Of a stretch of DNA of 64,000 nt, positions 16,319 through 25,625 are shown piece by piece. A model generated the notes under the pieces. It did not search any database. It was not told the origin of the DNA and saw nothing but the letters and a program-made list of their open reading frames with translations. The position numbers and the translations under genes are program-made. The number at the start of each line of letters is the position of its first letter. Within the stretch, counting starts at the first letter, position 1. Origin of the DNA: JBGPQJ01 sp963829485. GTDB taxonomy: Bacteria; Chloroflexota; Anaerolineae; Anaerolineales; Villigracilaceae. Where the stretch lies: positions 496,001-560,000 of the forward strand of contig CAWHIK010000007.1 of the NCBI GenBank assembly GCA_963829485.1, read 5' to 3'.

Positions 16319-17419
16319 CTATTTCAGTGTGCTGAAATCGCAGGTGATCGGTTCCAAAACATCGTTGATGATGTTTGGATGTTCCACACCCTGTAGCATT
16401 TTCTTGACCTGATCGTAGGTGGCCTGGTCAAGAGAAGTTCCACCGATTGCGACAAAACCCTTATAGGGATCCGCGCAGCTGGTGACGACGGGGATCATGG
16501 AAGGATCCATGTCGCCCGCAAAGACACCGTACTCCGCAGCGTTTACGTTGGGCAGCGCTTTGATGGCATTGGCAATGCCCTGAGCATGGGCAGTGGATTG
16601 GCCGATAAACACCTTGATGTTTGGATTCGCGGTTAAGGCGTTCTCGGCAGCAGCCTGACCGGCAGGGATGCTATCAGTGGGAATGTCCACGTCCATGACA
16701 AGGTTGACCTTGGGGCATATGTCGGTGATTGTTATGTATCCTTGATGGCGCAGGTTCATCCCAATGCTGCCACTTGAATTACCAATGATGGCGGTTTCAA
16801 CACTTCCATCAGCGGCATCCGGGTAGGCGGCTTCAATAAAATCACAGGCCATCTTGGCAACTTTTTCACCATCTTCTTTTTGGCTGGTGTGCATAATGGC
16901 ATCAAAGGGCTCCAGGCGCAGCGGTGGAACACCCATCACCATAATGCCGGCTTTCTTGGCTTGTTCGACAGCCGGCACCAATGGATCAAATTCTCCGGCT
17001 GCCATAACATACATGAAATCACTCTTCATGGAAATACAGTTCTCGATCTGGTCGAATTGTTGATTTAATCCACCTTCGTCAGCACCGTAGACGTTTACTA
17101 CCACGCCATCAGCCTTGAATTTTTCGGTCACTGAAGTTGCCACGCCGTTCAAGAATGGATTGGCAAGGGACGGGATGATGTAGCAGACTGTCTTGCCGTT
17201 AATATCGAAAGGCGCTCCGGGTTTTGCAGGCACCATGGAAACCACAGTGTCTTCAGCCGGGGCTTCTTCTGCTGGGGCTGCTTCAGTAGCTTCAGGAGCC
17301 GCTGGAGCCTGGGGTTCTGCCGGGGCTTCAGTAGCCGCGGGTGCCGCAGTTCCGCAAGCAGCCAACAGGATGCTCGCAATAACGACGACCGCCAGAATGA
17401 TTGAAAGTCTTTGTTTCAT
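16319..17419 (-). CDS. sugar-type ABC transporter substrate-binding lipoprotein
   Basis: Lipoprotein of 366 residues: signal peptide with lipobox LLAAC (Cys at 21), an Ala/Pro/Glu/Thr-rich linker to about residue 60, then a type I periplasmic binding protein domain of the Peripla_BP_4 (ribose/galactose) group. Segments such as ENCISMKSDFMYVMAAGEFD and AIIGNSSGSIGM fit that fold. It captures the substrate outside the membrane for the ATPase and permease that follow. Upstream, at 17456-17472, is a perfect inverted repeat ATCCCA-N5-TGGGAT that could be an operator. Confidence 0.9.
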   Translation of the reverse strand: MKQRLSIILAVVVIASILLAACGTAAPAATEAPAEPQAPAAPEATEAAPAEEAPAEDTVVSMVPAKPGAPFDINGKTVCYIIPSLANPFLNGVATSVTEKFKADGVVVNVYGADEGGLNQQFDQIENCISMKSDFMYVMAAGEFDPLVPAVEQAKKAGIMVMGVPPLRLEPFDAIMHTSQKEDGEKVAKMACDFIEAAYPDAADGSVETAIIGNSSGSIGMNLRHQGYITITDICPKVNLVMDVDIPTDSIPAGQAAAENALTANPNIKVFIGQSTAHAQGIANAIKALPNVNAAEYGVFAGDMDPSMIPVVTSCADPYKGFVAIGGTSLDQATYDQVKKMLQGVEHPNIINDVLEPITCDFSTLK

Positions 17420-17563
17420 GGTTTTCTCCTCTTTAAATTAGCATGTCATTTTTTATCCCAAAATCTGGGATTTCTTATTTCGGTTGGAAAAGCAGATCGT
17501 GGATGTATTTTCCCATTAGGCGCTCTCGCAGTAAGGTTTACTGAACGGGCGCCCCCCTCCTTT

Positions 17564-18754
17564 CTACTGGTGGATTTTACTTGGCCGATTTTCAACCTGT
17601 TCTCTTGAGAGGATTACGCCATCCTCGTATTCCATGTCGAACCACCACTTTTCGTCCGGGTGATCCTTGCCGGGGTCGAGAAGATACGCCGATCGGATCG
17701 CAACACGTTGTGCCAGCCCGGATTTCATCACCATTTTCCGTACCAGGTTGTGCGGCCAAGTTGGTGGATTGCTCCACGGGCAGCTTTTAACACAGCGGTT
17801 GCACATGGTCCCGTTCACGTGGGTGAAGTTGAAACTGGCGCAGCGCCTCGTATCCAGTTTCCAGGTTTCGTATCCGTTGTAGATTACTTTGTCGCCTCCG
17901 GAGATCGCCTTGCTGGGGCAGGTTTCTGCACAGATCTTGCAATTCTTACAGAAGGATTGCAGACCGAAATCGATGGGCTTGTCCGGTGCGATGGGCATGT
18001 CAGTCAACACAGCTGCGGCTTTGTAGGCAAGACCAAGATACGGGTTGAGGATGATCCCCGCCCGGCTGACCTCTCCAATGCCGGCGGCAAGCAGCAGGGG
18101 AGGCAGTAACACGGTGTATTTGTTGACAAAAGAAGGCCCGTATTGAGGCGATGCCTCCCAGCCCAGCCTGCGGATGTAATTGGCAATCGTCTCGGTAACC
18201 ATCCCCAGATGCGCATAAGCCTGGAAGCTGATCGGGTCCCCCATCCAATCGTGCCCGGCGGAGGCGCGCACCGCATGGCTGTCCTTGCGCATCACGATCA
18301 CGATCGCGTTTCCATAGCGTGTCTCGATGGCAGCACCTTGCTTGTCGTGGCTGTAGTAGGCGGACTTGGGCACTTTGCATGCGCCCATGACATCAGCCTT
18401 TAAAAAATATCCCACCGACTTGATGTGACGGGTCAGCACTACGGGGTCCGGGGGAACCGGCGCCATGCTTTCTGCAACAGGAATCGGAGCGGTCGTGGCG
18501 ATGTGGTCGATGACATCCTTCTGGGCGGCAGACAGGGGATACTTGCCGGGCAGGCTTTTCTGGACACCCTTTTGGACCACAGGACCATATTCCCCTCGCG
18601 CAGCCAGGCCGTAGGCGGTATCCCGCAGGTCGATCCTTTGAACAAACTCCGTAATGAGACTGGTCGGCTTCTCCACATGCTTGATGAACTCCATGGGGAA
18701 TGGACCAATCTTCCGCTTATCCAAAAGGATGCTGTTCGTTTTTTCTATGCTCAT
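17564..18754 (-). CDS. reductive dehalogenase-like corrinoid/iron-sulfur protein (RdhA homologue)
   Basis: Protein of 396 residues with the two C-terminal ferredoxin motifs of reductive dehalogenases, FCKNCKICAETCPSKAIS and CNRCVKSCPW. The central region (NPYLGLAYKAAAVLTD) fits the nitroreductase-like cobalamin domain of the RdhA/QueG group. There is no Tat signal (no RRxFxK), so it is probably cytoplasmic, unlike respiratory RdhA, and no RdhB anchor gene is nearby. QueG is shorter and has different motifs. It may reduce a halogenated or other activated substrate catabolically. I start at ATG 18754 (MSIEK) because upstream codons lie inside a large hairpin at 18786-18827, though no strong ribosome site precedes either start. 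Confidence 0.78.
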   Translation of the reverse strand: MSIEKTNSILLDKRKIGPFPMEFIKHVEKPTSLITEFVQRIDLRDTAYGLAARGEYGPVVQKGVQKSLPGKYPLSAAQKDVIDHIATTAPIPVAESMAPVPPDPVVLTRHIKSVGYFLKADVMGACKVPKSAYYSHDKQGAAIETRYGNAIVIVMRKDSHAVRASAGHDWMGDPISFQAYAHLGMVTETIANYIRRLGWEASPQYGPSFVNKYTVLLPPLLLAAGIGEVSRAGIILNPYLGLAYKAAAVLTDMPIAPDKPIDFGLQSFCKNCKICAETCPSKAISGGDKVIYNGYETWKLDTRRCASFNFTHVNGTMCNRCVKSCPWSNPPTWPHNLVRKMVMKSGLAQRVAIRSAYLLDPGKDHPDEKWWFDMEYEDGVILSREQVENRPSKIHQ

Positions 18755-18785
18755 CCGGGTGGCACCAGTGCTTTTCTTTGGATTA

Positions 18786-18827
18786 GCCAGAATGTGGCAA
18801 TGGAAAATCCCATGGCCACATTCTGGC
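18786..18827. promoter_or_regulatory. 18-bp-arm hairpin between livK and the rdhA-like gene
   Basis: Arms at 18786-18803 and 18810-18827 are inverted repeats with one mismatch and a 6-base loop (GCCAGAATGTGG ... CCACATTCTGGC at the outer ends). On the transcribed minus strand there is no T-run after it, so it is more likely an mRNA-processing or stabilising structure, or a protein-binding dyad, than a terminator. It would separate expression of the Liv importer from the rdhA-like gene. Confidence 0.65.
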
Positions 18828-18848
18828 ATTGAAACTGTTTAGATCAAG

Positions 18849-20150
18849 TTATCTTTCATTAAACGGTAGAGCCGGATAGAGTAACTCAGCAGACGCCTGC
18901 TCTGGAGGCCAGACAATATGTGTCACGCCGTTCTGCCATTGAACCATCGGATTTATCACATTGCCGGTGCCATCTTCGTTGAAGGTCACAGGACCGATCA
19001 CCGTCTCCATGTCGATGGCAGCCATCGCGTCACGGACCGCTGCGCGGTCCAGCGTGCCGGCTTGTTCAATGGCGGCAGCAACGATCTGTACACAGGCATA
19101 AGCCGGACCCGTCAGAATATCAGCGGGGCGCTGAACTGCAGCTTCAGATTTTGCGTTGAGTTCAGCATCGCCAGGGAATTTCGCATCATGGTGCCAGCCG
19201 GGGAAAATGGTGACATAATCACCAATCGTGCCCATGGACTCGCCCCAGTTAAGACCTTCCGGTGCCCTGATCACCAAGGAGAATTTCGGGGCCCAGTCAA
19301 GTTCGGCCATGGTCTTGAACATGTTGCTGCCATCGGGGAATATCGGCAGAGTAAGAAGAACCTCCGCCCCTGCCGCCTTGGCCTTGAGAATCGAGTCGGA
19401 CCAATCATTGTTAGGTCCGGGCGGATTCTCGGCATAGACCACGACTTCATAGCCATTGGCCTTGGCGTTCTCCTGCCAAAGAGCGCCCATTTCCTTACCC
19501 CAGTCATCGCTGTAGGTAAAGATCGCTATTTTCGGTTTTTCGCCATCTCCAACAGCGCCATTCAGGATTTCAAAAACATCCGTTGCCTGCTGCGGGGACT
19601 TGGGGAATGGTGAGAACAGGTATTTGTATCCCTGCTGGTAAATCTGGTAGAGCGCGAAAGCAATACCACAATAGGGAACCTGGTTCTTTTCAGCAATGGC
19701 TGCCGAGGCGGCATGCATGGAACTGCCGCCACCGCCCAGATAAGCTGTCAAGTCCAGGTCAGAGAACAGTGTTTCCATCTTGCTTACCGCTTTGGTAGGA
19801 TCTGATTCATCGTCATAGGAAGTGAGACGCAGGGGGATTTTTACGCCATATTCTTCAACATACACCCCGCCGGCCGCGTTGATATCGTCCACAGCGTATT
19901 CATACCCGGGCAGAATCATATTCCCCAGGGAGCCGAAAGGCCCTGTCAGGGAGATTGAAGAACCAAGATCAATATATTCCGGCGCGGGTGGTTTTGGTGC
20001 TTCTGTTGGCGGAGCCTCAGTGGCCGCGGGTTCTTCGACGGGTGGCACCGCAGTCGGTTCCGGTGCCGCCGTGGGGGCAGGTGCGCAGCTGGCCAGCAGC
20101 AGGCTCGCCGTTAGTACGATTGCCAAAATTAACATCAGTCTTGCTTTCAT
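18849..20150 (-). CDS. branched-chain amino acid-type ABC transporter substrate-binding lipoprotein
   Basis: Lipoprotein of 433 residues with signal peptide and lipobox (LLLASC), a Pro/Glu/Ala/Thr linker to about residue 55, then a Peripla_BP_6 (LivK-like) domain (ISLTGPFGSLGNMILPGYEYAVDDINAAGG). Despite the name, this family also binds aromatic acids, amides and other carboxylates, so the ligand may be the pathway substrate. Start at ATG 20150, seven bases after AGGAGG. It is encoded downstream of its permeases and ATPases, in the order livG-livF-livH-livM-livK, which is unusual but fully co-directional. Confidence 0.9.
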   Translation of the reverse strand: MKARLMLILAIVLTASLLLASCAPAPTAAPEPTAVPPVEEPAATEAPPTEAPKPPAPEYIDLGSSISLTGPFGSLGNMILPGYEYAVDDINAAGGVYVEEYGVKIPLRLTSYDDESDPTKAVSKMETLFSDLDLTAYLGGGGSSMHAASAAIAEKNQVPYCGIAFALYQIYQQGYKYLFSPFPKSPQQATDVFEILNGAVGDGEKPKIAIFTYSDDWGKEMGALWQENAKANGYEVVVYAENPPGPNNDWSDSILKAKAAGAEVLLTLPIFPDGSNMFKTMAELDWAPKFSLVIRAPEGLNWGESMGTIGDYVTIFPGWHHDAKFPGDAELNAKSEAAVQRPADILTGPAYACVQIVAAAIEQAGTLDRAAVRDAMAAIDMETVIGPVTFNEDGTGNVINPMVQWQNGVTHIVWPPEQASAELLYPALPFNER

Positions 20151-20274
20151 ATTTCCTCCTCCAAATGGTTGAGTCAGGAACAACTTGTTTTTTATAAGTG
20201 GCCTTGATTTACATCATCACTGCATAGGCAACCTCCATCTTGAGCTAACAAGTGTCATGAGGCTTGCGTCATGG

Positions 20275-21240
20275 CTAAGGAGTTTTCTTTACTTGTGACC
20301 GACGGGCGATCAACTTTCTGATTTTCTCCCAAGCCTCCACCAACCCGCCGGGCAGGAAAAGGACGACCAGGATGAATAGGACCCCGAACACAATCAGGTG
20401 CATTTCGACAAAGTTCAAGGAGATGAATTCCTTTACCGCCACGAAGAAAATCGCTCCGATGATCGGGCCGATAATGGAACCGATTCCTCCAATGTATGTC
20501 ATCATGACCGCATCGAAGGTCCATACCGGCATAAAGGGAAATTGAAGGTAATAACTGACATGGTAGTAGGCGAACCCTCCGCCCGCCAGGGCTGCAAAGA
20601 AGGCGCTGGCAGTCAAAGCCAGGAGTTTATGTCTCAGCGCACTGACCCCGAGCGATTCGGCGGCATCCTCCTGCTCTCGAACAGCCATCATTCCCAACCC
20701 AAACTTGGATTTCACAAGTGCGTAAGCCGTCCCAATGGTCAGGATGGCAATGCCAAGAAAGAAGTAATAGCGGGGCAAGAGCTGGTAAGTGACAAGTGCT
20801 GAAGCAGGAAGCGAGGAGATCATGGGGTAGGTATTCCCCACCGTGACAAAAAGGATTTGGGACAGGGCCAGAGTGCCTATTGCAAAATATACGCCTTTGA
20901 GTTTGAAGGCGGGAAATCCTATCAGGAAGGCGAACCCGACGGCTACAACACAACCCGTCAATACACTGGCAATGAGCGGCCATCCTGCTGTCGTCCATAG
21001 CAGACGGGTGAAAAGGCTGCCCAAGCCAAAGAAAGCGGCGTGTCCCAGGTTGGTCTGGCCCGTGTACCCGCCCAGGATGTTCCAGCTCGAGGCCAATGTC
21101 ACATAGAGAAGGATGAGGATGATGAGGTTGATGGTGCTTTCCTTTATGGGGCCTTCCTTTTTCGCAACCAGAGGAAGAACAGCCAGGACAACGACCGTCA
21201 GGATTACGAACAGGAGGGAGATCAGTTTTTTCTGGTTCAT
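20275..21240 (-). CDS. livM: branched-chain amino acid-type ABC transporter permease LivM
   Basis: Permease of 321 residues with about nine hydrophobic helices and the LivM-family segments GYTGQTNLGHAAFFGLG near the N-terminus and GGIGSIIGPIIGA late in the protein. It pairs with LivH, 4 bases upstream in the operon, to form the channel. The Arg/Lys-rich C-terminal tail is cytoplasmic. Its ligand is set by the binding protein encoded next. Confidence 0.92.
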   Translation of the reverse strand: MNQKKLISLLFVILTVVVLAVLPLVAKKEGPIKESTINLIILILLYVTLASSWNILGGYTGQTNLGHAAFFGLGSLFTRLLWTTAGWPLIASVLTGCVVAVGFAFLIGFPAFKLKGVYFAIGTLALSQILFVTVGNTYPMISSLPASALVTYQLLPRYYFFLGIAILTIGTAYALVKSKFGLGMMAVREQEDAAESLGVSALRHKLLALTASAFFAALAGGGFAYYHVSYYLQFPFMPVWTFDAVMMTYIGGIGSIIGPIIGAIFFVAVKEFISLNFVEMHLIVFGVLFILVVLFLPGGLVEAWEKIRKLIARRSQVKKTP

Positions 21241-21244
21241 CTGT

Positions 21245-22126
21245 TCAATCCCCCTTTTTGCCGAATAAACCCTGAGGCCTGAATACCAGGATGATCAGGA
21301 AAATAAGCAGACCGACGACTTCCCGGTAGGTGCCTCCAAGGAAAAAGGCTGTGGAGGATTGCGTCACGCCCAGAAGCAATCCACCGGCCAAGGTTCCCAT
21401 GATGCTCCCCAAGCCTCCGAGGACCATCACGATGAGTGCGATCAGCGTCCAGGTAAGTCCCATGGAAGGGTTGATCGAATACCCCACGCTGACCAGCGCT
21501 CCAGCCAGGCCTGCCAGCGCAGCACCGAGAGCGAAAGATAGCAGATACACCTTGTGGATGTCGATACCCATCAAAGCGGCTGCCTCCCAGTCTTCCACGG
21601 TTGCCCGGATGGCTTTTCCGGTGTAGGTCTTTTTAAGGAATAAATGCATGGAGAGGAAAACCACAATCGCGAGTGCGAGGATGGCCAGACGGACGAAGGG
21701 CAACCGTACATCCAAGATGGTGAATCCCCAACCCGAATAGAAGGTGGTGATGCCCCGGTCGTCGGCAGTCCAAAGGCGAAGCGCAATATTTTGCAGAATG
21801 AGCGACAACCCGAACCCCACCAGGAGGGTATTCTTGATCCTGGCTTCTTCAGGGAGTTTGACCATGCGGGAGAAAACGAGCTTGTAAAGAATGACACCCA
21901 CCACGCCAAGGATGATCATTGTGGATGGCAGAGTAAGGAAGGGATCCACTCCGAAGCGGGTAAAGACAACAAAACTGGCGTAGCCTCCCAACATCATCAA
22001 TTCACCGTGTGACACGTTGAGGAATTTTGTCACGCCGAAAGCCAGCGAAAGACCCAGAGCGGCCAACCCGTATAGTGCACCCACCAGAATTCCAAAAATC
22101 AGGCTTTGGATAAAAGGTTCAAGCAT
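21245..22126 (-). CDS. livH: branched-chain amino acid-type ABC transporter permease LivH
   Basis: Permease of 293 residues, about eight helices, with LivH signatures GLAALGLSLAFGVTKFLNVSHGE and VLGGLGSIMGTLAGG split across the protein. It forms the heterodimeric membrane channel with LivM. It lies 23 bases after livF and 4 before livM, so all Liv components are one transcriptional unit. Confidence 0.92.
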   Translation of the reverse strand: MLEPFIQSLIFGILVGALYGLAALGLSLAFGVTKFLNVSHGELMMLGGYASFVVFTRFGVDPFLTLPSTMIILGVVGVILYKLVFSRMVKLPEEARIKNTLLVGFGLSLILQNIALRLWTADDRGITTFYSGWGFTILDVRLPFVRLAILALAIVVFLSMHLFLKKTYTGKAIRATVEDWEAAALMGIDIHKVYLLSFALGAALAGLAGALVSVGYSINPSMGLTWTLIALIVMVLGGLGSIMGTLAGGLLLGVTQSSTAFFLGGTYREVVGLLIFLIILVFRPQGLFGKKGD

Positions 22127-22149
22127 AAAAGCCTCTCTCTTAGTTGTTC

Positions 22150-22851
22150 TTATCCAAGGTAAGCACTTCGCACCGACTCAAAGGACAGGAGGGCGTCACC
22201 TGCACCCTGTCCTACAATCCGGCCGTTTTCAATGACATAGGCCTTTCGCGCCAGTTCGAGTGCCGCGCGCACATTCTGCTCCACCAACAGGACCGTGATG
22301 CCCCGTTTGTTGATCTCCGCGATCATCTCGAACATTTGCTGGACGAGTATCGGCGCCAGCCCAAAGGACGGCTCATCGAGCAGCAGGAGTTTTGGCCTGG
22401 ACATCAACGCCCTGCCGATCGCCAGCATCTGGCGTTCGCCGCCGCTTAGCGTTCCTGCCTGCTGCTGCTTTCTTTCCTCGAGCCGGGGGAAGATCTCGTA
22501 CACCTTCTTCAGGGTCTGATCCTTTTCTTTTCTGGCGCTGGCTATATAGGCGCCGAGTTCAAGGTTCTCAAGAACGGTCATGCCTGCAAAAACCCTGCCG
22601 CTTTCCGGGACCTGGCTGATCCCCATCTCGACAATCTTGTTGGCGGTCACATTCGCCAGGTCGTTTTGGTTGAAGTGGATTTTTCCCGATGCGGGTTTCA
22701 GTAATCCACTGATGACCCTCAGGGTGGTCGTCTTTCCGGCGCCGTTCGGTCCCACCAGGGCAACCAGGTCGCCTTCATCGACCTTCAGCGAGACGTTCCA
22801 GAGCGCCTGAAGCTCTCCGTAGTAGGCATTAATTTCGTTTAGCTCAAGCAT
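22150..22851 (-). CDS. livF: branched-chain amino acid-type ABC transporter ATPase LivF
   Basis: ABC ATPase of 233 residues with Walker A GPNGAGKTT, signature LSGGERQML and Walker B LLLLDEPSFGLAP, the LivF type. It is one of the two ATPases powering the Liv importer. Its ATG overlaps the end of livG by 8 bases, which indicates translational coupling and fixed stoichiometry. Confidence 0.93.
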   Translation of the reverse strand: MLELNEINAYYGELQALWNVSLKVDEGDLVALVGPNGAGKTTTLRVISGLLKPASGKIHFNQNDLANVTANKIVEMGISQVPESGRVFAGMTVLENLELGAYIASARKEKDQTLKKVYEIFPRLEERKQQQAGTLSGGERQMLAIGRALMSRPKLLLLDEPSFGLAPILVQQMFEMIAEINKRGITVLLVEQNVRAALELARKAYVIENGRIVGQGAGDALLSFESVRSAYLG

Positions 22852-23572
22852 GGGCTTTTCCTAGATACACTTCCACCACCTTGGGATCGTGGATGATCTC
22901 CTGTGGCGAGGCTTCGGCAATCTTGGATCCCATGTTCAGCACCACGATGCGGTCCGAAAGGCCAATGATCGCCTTGACGATGTGTTCGACAATCACAATG
23001 GTGATTTTTGAATCCCGGATATCTTTCACCAGCTGCATGGCTCCCTCGGCTTCGGCATGGTTCAGGCCAGCCATCAGTTCGTCGAGGAGCAGCAATTGCG
23101 GTTTCGTCGCGAGGGCTCGGGCTAACTCCAGCCGCTTGCGTTCCATGAGGCGGAGGTCCTTGGCCAGGACGCCTGCCTTGTCCAATAGCCCGACCCGCTC
23201 AAGGATTTCCCTTGATTCGTTTTCCGCGACCTTCAAGTTTTGGGTCGGCTGTTGTCCGTAGACCCTGCCCACCATGACGTTCTGGAGCGCCGTGAAATCG
23301 AGGAATGGCTTGATCAATTGAAAGGTGCGGGCAATTCCCTTCTGGCACACCTTGTAACGCGGAAGACCGGTGATGTCTTCCCCGCGAAAAGTGATTTTTC
23401 CCGAGGTTGGCTTGACAAACCCGGTGATCATGTTCAAGGTCGTTGTCTTGCCGGACCCGTTGGGGCCGATTAGTCCAACGATCTCTCCCTCGCCGACCTC
23501 AAAATCGAGGTTGCTGATGGCGTTCAAGCCTCCAAAGGATTTACAAATTCCATCAACCTTCAAGAATTGCAT
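22844..23572 (-). CDS. livG: branched-chain amino acid-type ABC transporter ATPase LivG
   Basis: ABC ATPase of 242 residues with Walker A GPNGSGKTT and Walker B LLLLDELMAGL. The signature loop is the variant LRLMERKRLELARA instead of LSYGQQR, as seen in one LivG subgroup. I start at ATG 23572 (MQFLKVDG): AAGGAGG lies nine bases upstream, while the nearer in-frame ATG abuts the ribosome site and is too close. It opens the Liv gene set and follows the MoaD-like gene by 58 bp. Confidence 0.9.
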   Translation of the reverse strand: MQFLKVDGICKSFGGLNAISNLDFEVGEGEIVGLIGPNGSGKTTTLNMITGFVKPTSGKITFRGEDITGLPRYKVCQKGIARTFQLIKPFLDFTALQNVMVGRVYGQQPTQNLKVAENESREILERVGLLDKAGVLAKDLRLMERKRLELARALATKPQLLLLDELMAGLNHAEAEGAMQLVKDIRDSKITIVIVEHIVKAIIGLSDRIVVLNMGSKIAEASPQEIIHDPKVVEVYLGKAHA

Positions 23573-23630
23573 GGTCCTCATCCTCCTTGCGAACAGCGAA
23601 GTTCGAGCCAATTACAGTGAGGGCGAACGA

Positions 23631-23855
23631 TCATCCTCCGGAAATGGGCGGGAAGAAACATAAACGGCCGCCCGGAGGCACAACATCTTCAAATTCACTT
23701 TGTACACCGTTGATCGAGATAAGCCCAATCTCCTCGGGTTTTAATCCCAATTGATCAGCAATCTCTTGAACGGTCACCGGACTCTCTAGGGTGAGCGATT
23801 GGAGCCTCGGCACACCCGGCAGAAGTTGTCCAAAGAGCTCAAGTTCCACCACCAA
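23631..23855 (-). CDS. MoaD/ThiS-like ubiquitin-fold sulfur carrier, AOR-associated
   Basis: Protein of 74 residues ending in the diglycine needed for C-terminal thiocarboxylation (PPISGG), with a beta-grasp pattern and the acidic/hydrophobic ING segment of MoaD. It follows the aldehyde ferredoxin oxidoreductase gene by 8 bases; dedicated MoaD-like proteins beside AOR genes help build the tungstopterin or molybdopterin cofactor. The start is a TTG or adjacent GTG codon, as no ATG is available in frame. Confidence 0.85.
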   Translation of the reverse strand: MVVELELFGQLLPGVPRLQSLTLESPVTVQEIADQLGLKPEEIGLISINGVQSEFEDVVPPGGRLCFFPPISGG

Positions 23856-23863
23856 GTCATCAC

Positions 23864-25582
23864 CTATAAAGTCGCAAAGACAGCATCCAGGTCGGAATCG
23901 GGCACGTCAAACACGGCGTTGTGAGGCGCCAGCGGTTCCTCTCGCATGTATTCGGGGATGCGATAGTTCTCTTTTGTGAAGCCTGCGCGCCGGTTGAATT
24001 CGAGTTCCGTGCGCAGAACATCGCGGTTGGCGCGGTCATAGTCATCTTTTGTCCAGCCCCAGCCATAGATGCCGTTGATCATGTCCACCATAAGCTGAGG
24101 GTCGGCGATAATCGGCGGGCGGGCGAACAGGCACAGACCGGTGCTGTCGAGCATGGCGGCGATGATCTGCAGTTTGAGGGAGAGTTCCTTTTGACCCTGC
24201 ACACCCAACGGGTTGACCTCGTTGCGTGCGCCGAAGGCGTTGCCGGCTGTGTGGTCCGCTCCCTGGGGCGACGTGGCGTAGGTCACGCCGTTGCCTTTCA
24301 GACTGCGCGGGTCGTATCCCGGCATGGCTTGACCGAGTGCTGCCGGCACCCGCCGGATGCCGAACACCTGGCCGGTGGTGACAGCGCCGTTTCCGATGAC
24401 CCGCCCGATGGCAGTCCCTTCGCCGACCTGGTTCAACAACGCCACCAGGCTTTCCATGTCGCCATACTTCGCAAGGCCGGCTTCCACTGCCACACCCAGC
24501 GCAGCGCCGGTTTCGATGGTATCCAGGCCGAAATCATTGCACATGTAGTTGAGCCGGGCGACGTCATCCAGGTTGCCAAGCCCGAGGTTGGAGCCGACCA
24601 GGGATATCGTCTCGTATTGGAGTGTGCCGACGATCGGCATCCCGGCTTCGTCTACGTACTGGTTGCGGCAGGCGATCACGCAGCCCGGCATGCAGCGCGT
24701 GCCGATCTTCCCCTCGCGCGCCAGGACCAGTTCGCGCAGGTGTTCTCCGCGCAGGTCCGCAGCCTGTTCGAAGCGTCCGCTGCTGAAGTTGCGTGTGGGC
24801 AGCGACCCCATCTCATTGACCGCCCCCACGATGGACGATGTGCCGTATAAATGCTGCGCGCCATTGGCTCCCAGTTTGGGATCGTTGATCAGCTTTTGCG
24901 CAAACGCGCGGGAGGCTGTCTTGAAGAGCTCCGTATCTGCATATGGAATTGATTTTCCTGACGGCTTGTCAATAACGACTGCCTTCAAACCTTTACTGCC
25001 CATCACCGCGCCCAGGCCGCCCCGGGCAGCATGGTTGCTGCGTTGATCCTTTTCCCCCGTGGACGAGACGCCAGCACCCCGCATCAGGTGTTCGCCAGCC
25101 TGCCCGATCACAACGACTGTGGCATCGGCGCCAAATTTTTCCTGCAGGCGGTCGGATGCGGCATAGGTGCCCAGTCCGGCCACGTCACCGGCGGGCAGCA
25201 GCGCAGCCTTACTGCCTTTGATGTGCAGCAGGTAAAACTTGCCCGGCTCAGGCTGCCCTTCGACCACCACCGCCTTGATGCCCAATTTACCAAGAGTATC
25301 CCCGGCTGTGCCGCCGGCATTGGCTTCCTTTACGCCTCCGGTCAGCGGGCTTTTCCCGCCGATGGACAGGCGCCCGGCGGTGGTTACCCCGGCTCCGCCC
25401 AACAAGCCCGGTGTAAAGATCAGCTTATTGTGCGGACCCAGCGCATCGCATGTCGGCGGTACTTCTTCAAGGAGTAGCTTGGCAATCAATGACCGCCCGC
25501 CAAGCTTCTCATATACGGCAGGGACCTGTTCCCACCGCACATCGAGTTTGTTCATATCCACGCGAAGCAATTTCATTGTCAC
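23864..25582 (-). CDS. aldehyde ferredoxin oxidoreductase family protein (tungsten/molybdenum pterin)
   Basis: Protein of 572 residues with the AOR N-terminal pterin domain (KLIFTPGLLGGAGVTTAGR) and the C-terminal iron-sulfur domains. Cys ligands are in TRCMPGCVIACRNQ (about residues 295-305) and a later DSTGLCLFA. The C-x3-C-x3-C spacing is found in an uncharacterised AOR subgroup rather than in classical aldehyde oxidoreductase. It transfers electrons to or from ferredoxin, oxidising aldehydes or reducing acids in known members; benzoyl-CoA-reductase-type and glyceraldehyde-phosphate members also exist. ATG 25582 is preceded by GAGGTGGAG. It starts a run that leads into the Liv importer. 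Confidence 0.88.
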   Translation of the reverse strand: MTMKLLRVDMNKLDVRWEQVPAVYEKLGGRSLIAKLLLEEVPPTCDALGPHNKLIFTPGLLGGAGVTTAGRLSIGGKSPLTGGVKEANAGGTAGDTLGKLGIKAVVVEGQPEPGKFYLLHIKGSKAALLPAGDVAGLGTYAASDRLQEKFGADATVVVIGQAGEHLMRGAGVSSTGEKDQRSNHAARGGLGAVMGSKGLKAVVIDKPSGKSIPYADTELFKTASRAFAQKLINDPKLGANGAQHLYGTSSIVGAVNEMGSLPTRNFSSGRFEQAADLRGEHLRELVLAREGKIGTRCMPGCVIACRNQYVDEAGMPIVGTLQYETISLVGSNLGLGNLDDVARLNYMCNDFGLDTIETGAALGVAVEAGLAKYGDMESLVALLNQVGEGTAIGRVIGNGAVTTGQVFGIRRVPAALGQAMPGYDPRSLKGNGVTYATSPQGADHTAGNAFGARNEVNPLGVQGQKELSLKLQIIAAMLDSTGLCLFARPPIIADPQLMVDMINGIYGWGWTKDDYDRANRDVLRTELEFNRRAGFTKENYRIPEYMREEPLAPHNAVFDVPDSDLDAVFATL

Positions 25583-25625
25583 TCCACCTCAAGATAAGAA
25601 AATTTGAAAAATTTTCATATGAGAG

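Noticed and set aside
17564..18829. Epoxyqueuosine reductase (QueG)
   Set aside because: Motifs FCxxCxxCAxxCPxxAIS and CxxCxxxCPW fit RdhA better, the protein is not in a tRNA-modification context, and the length and N-terminus differ.
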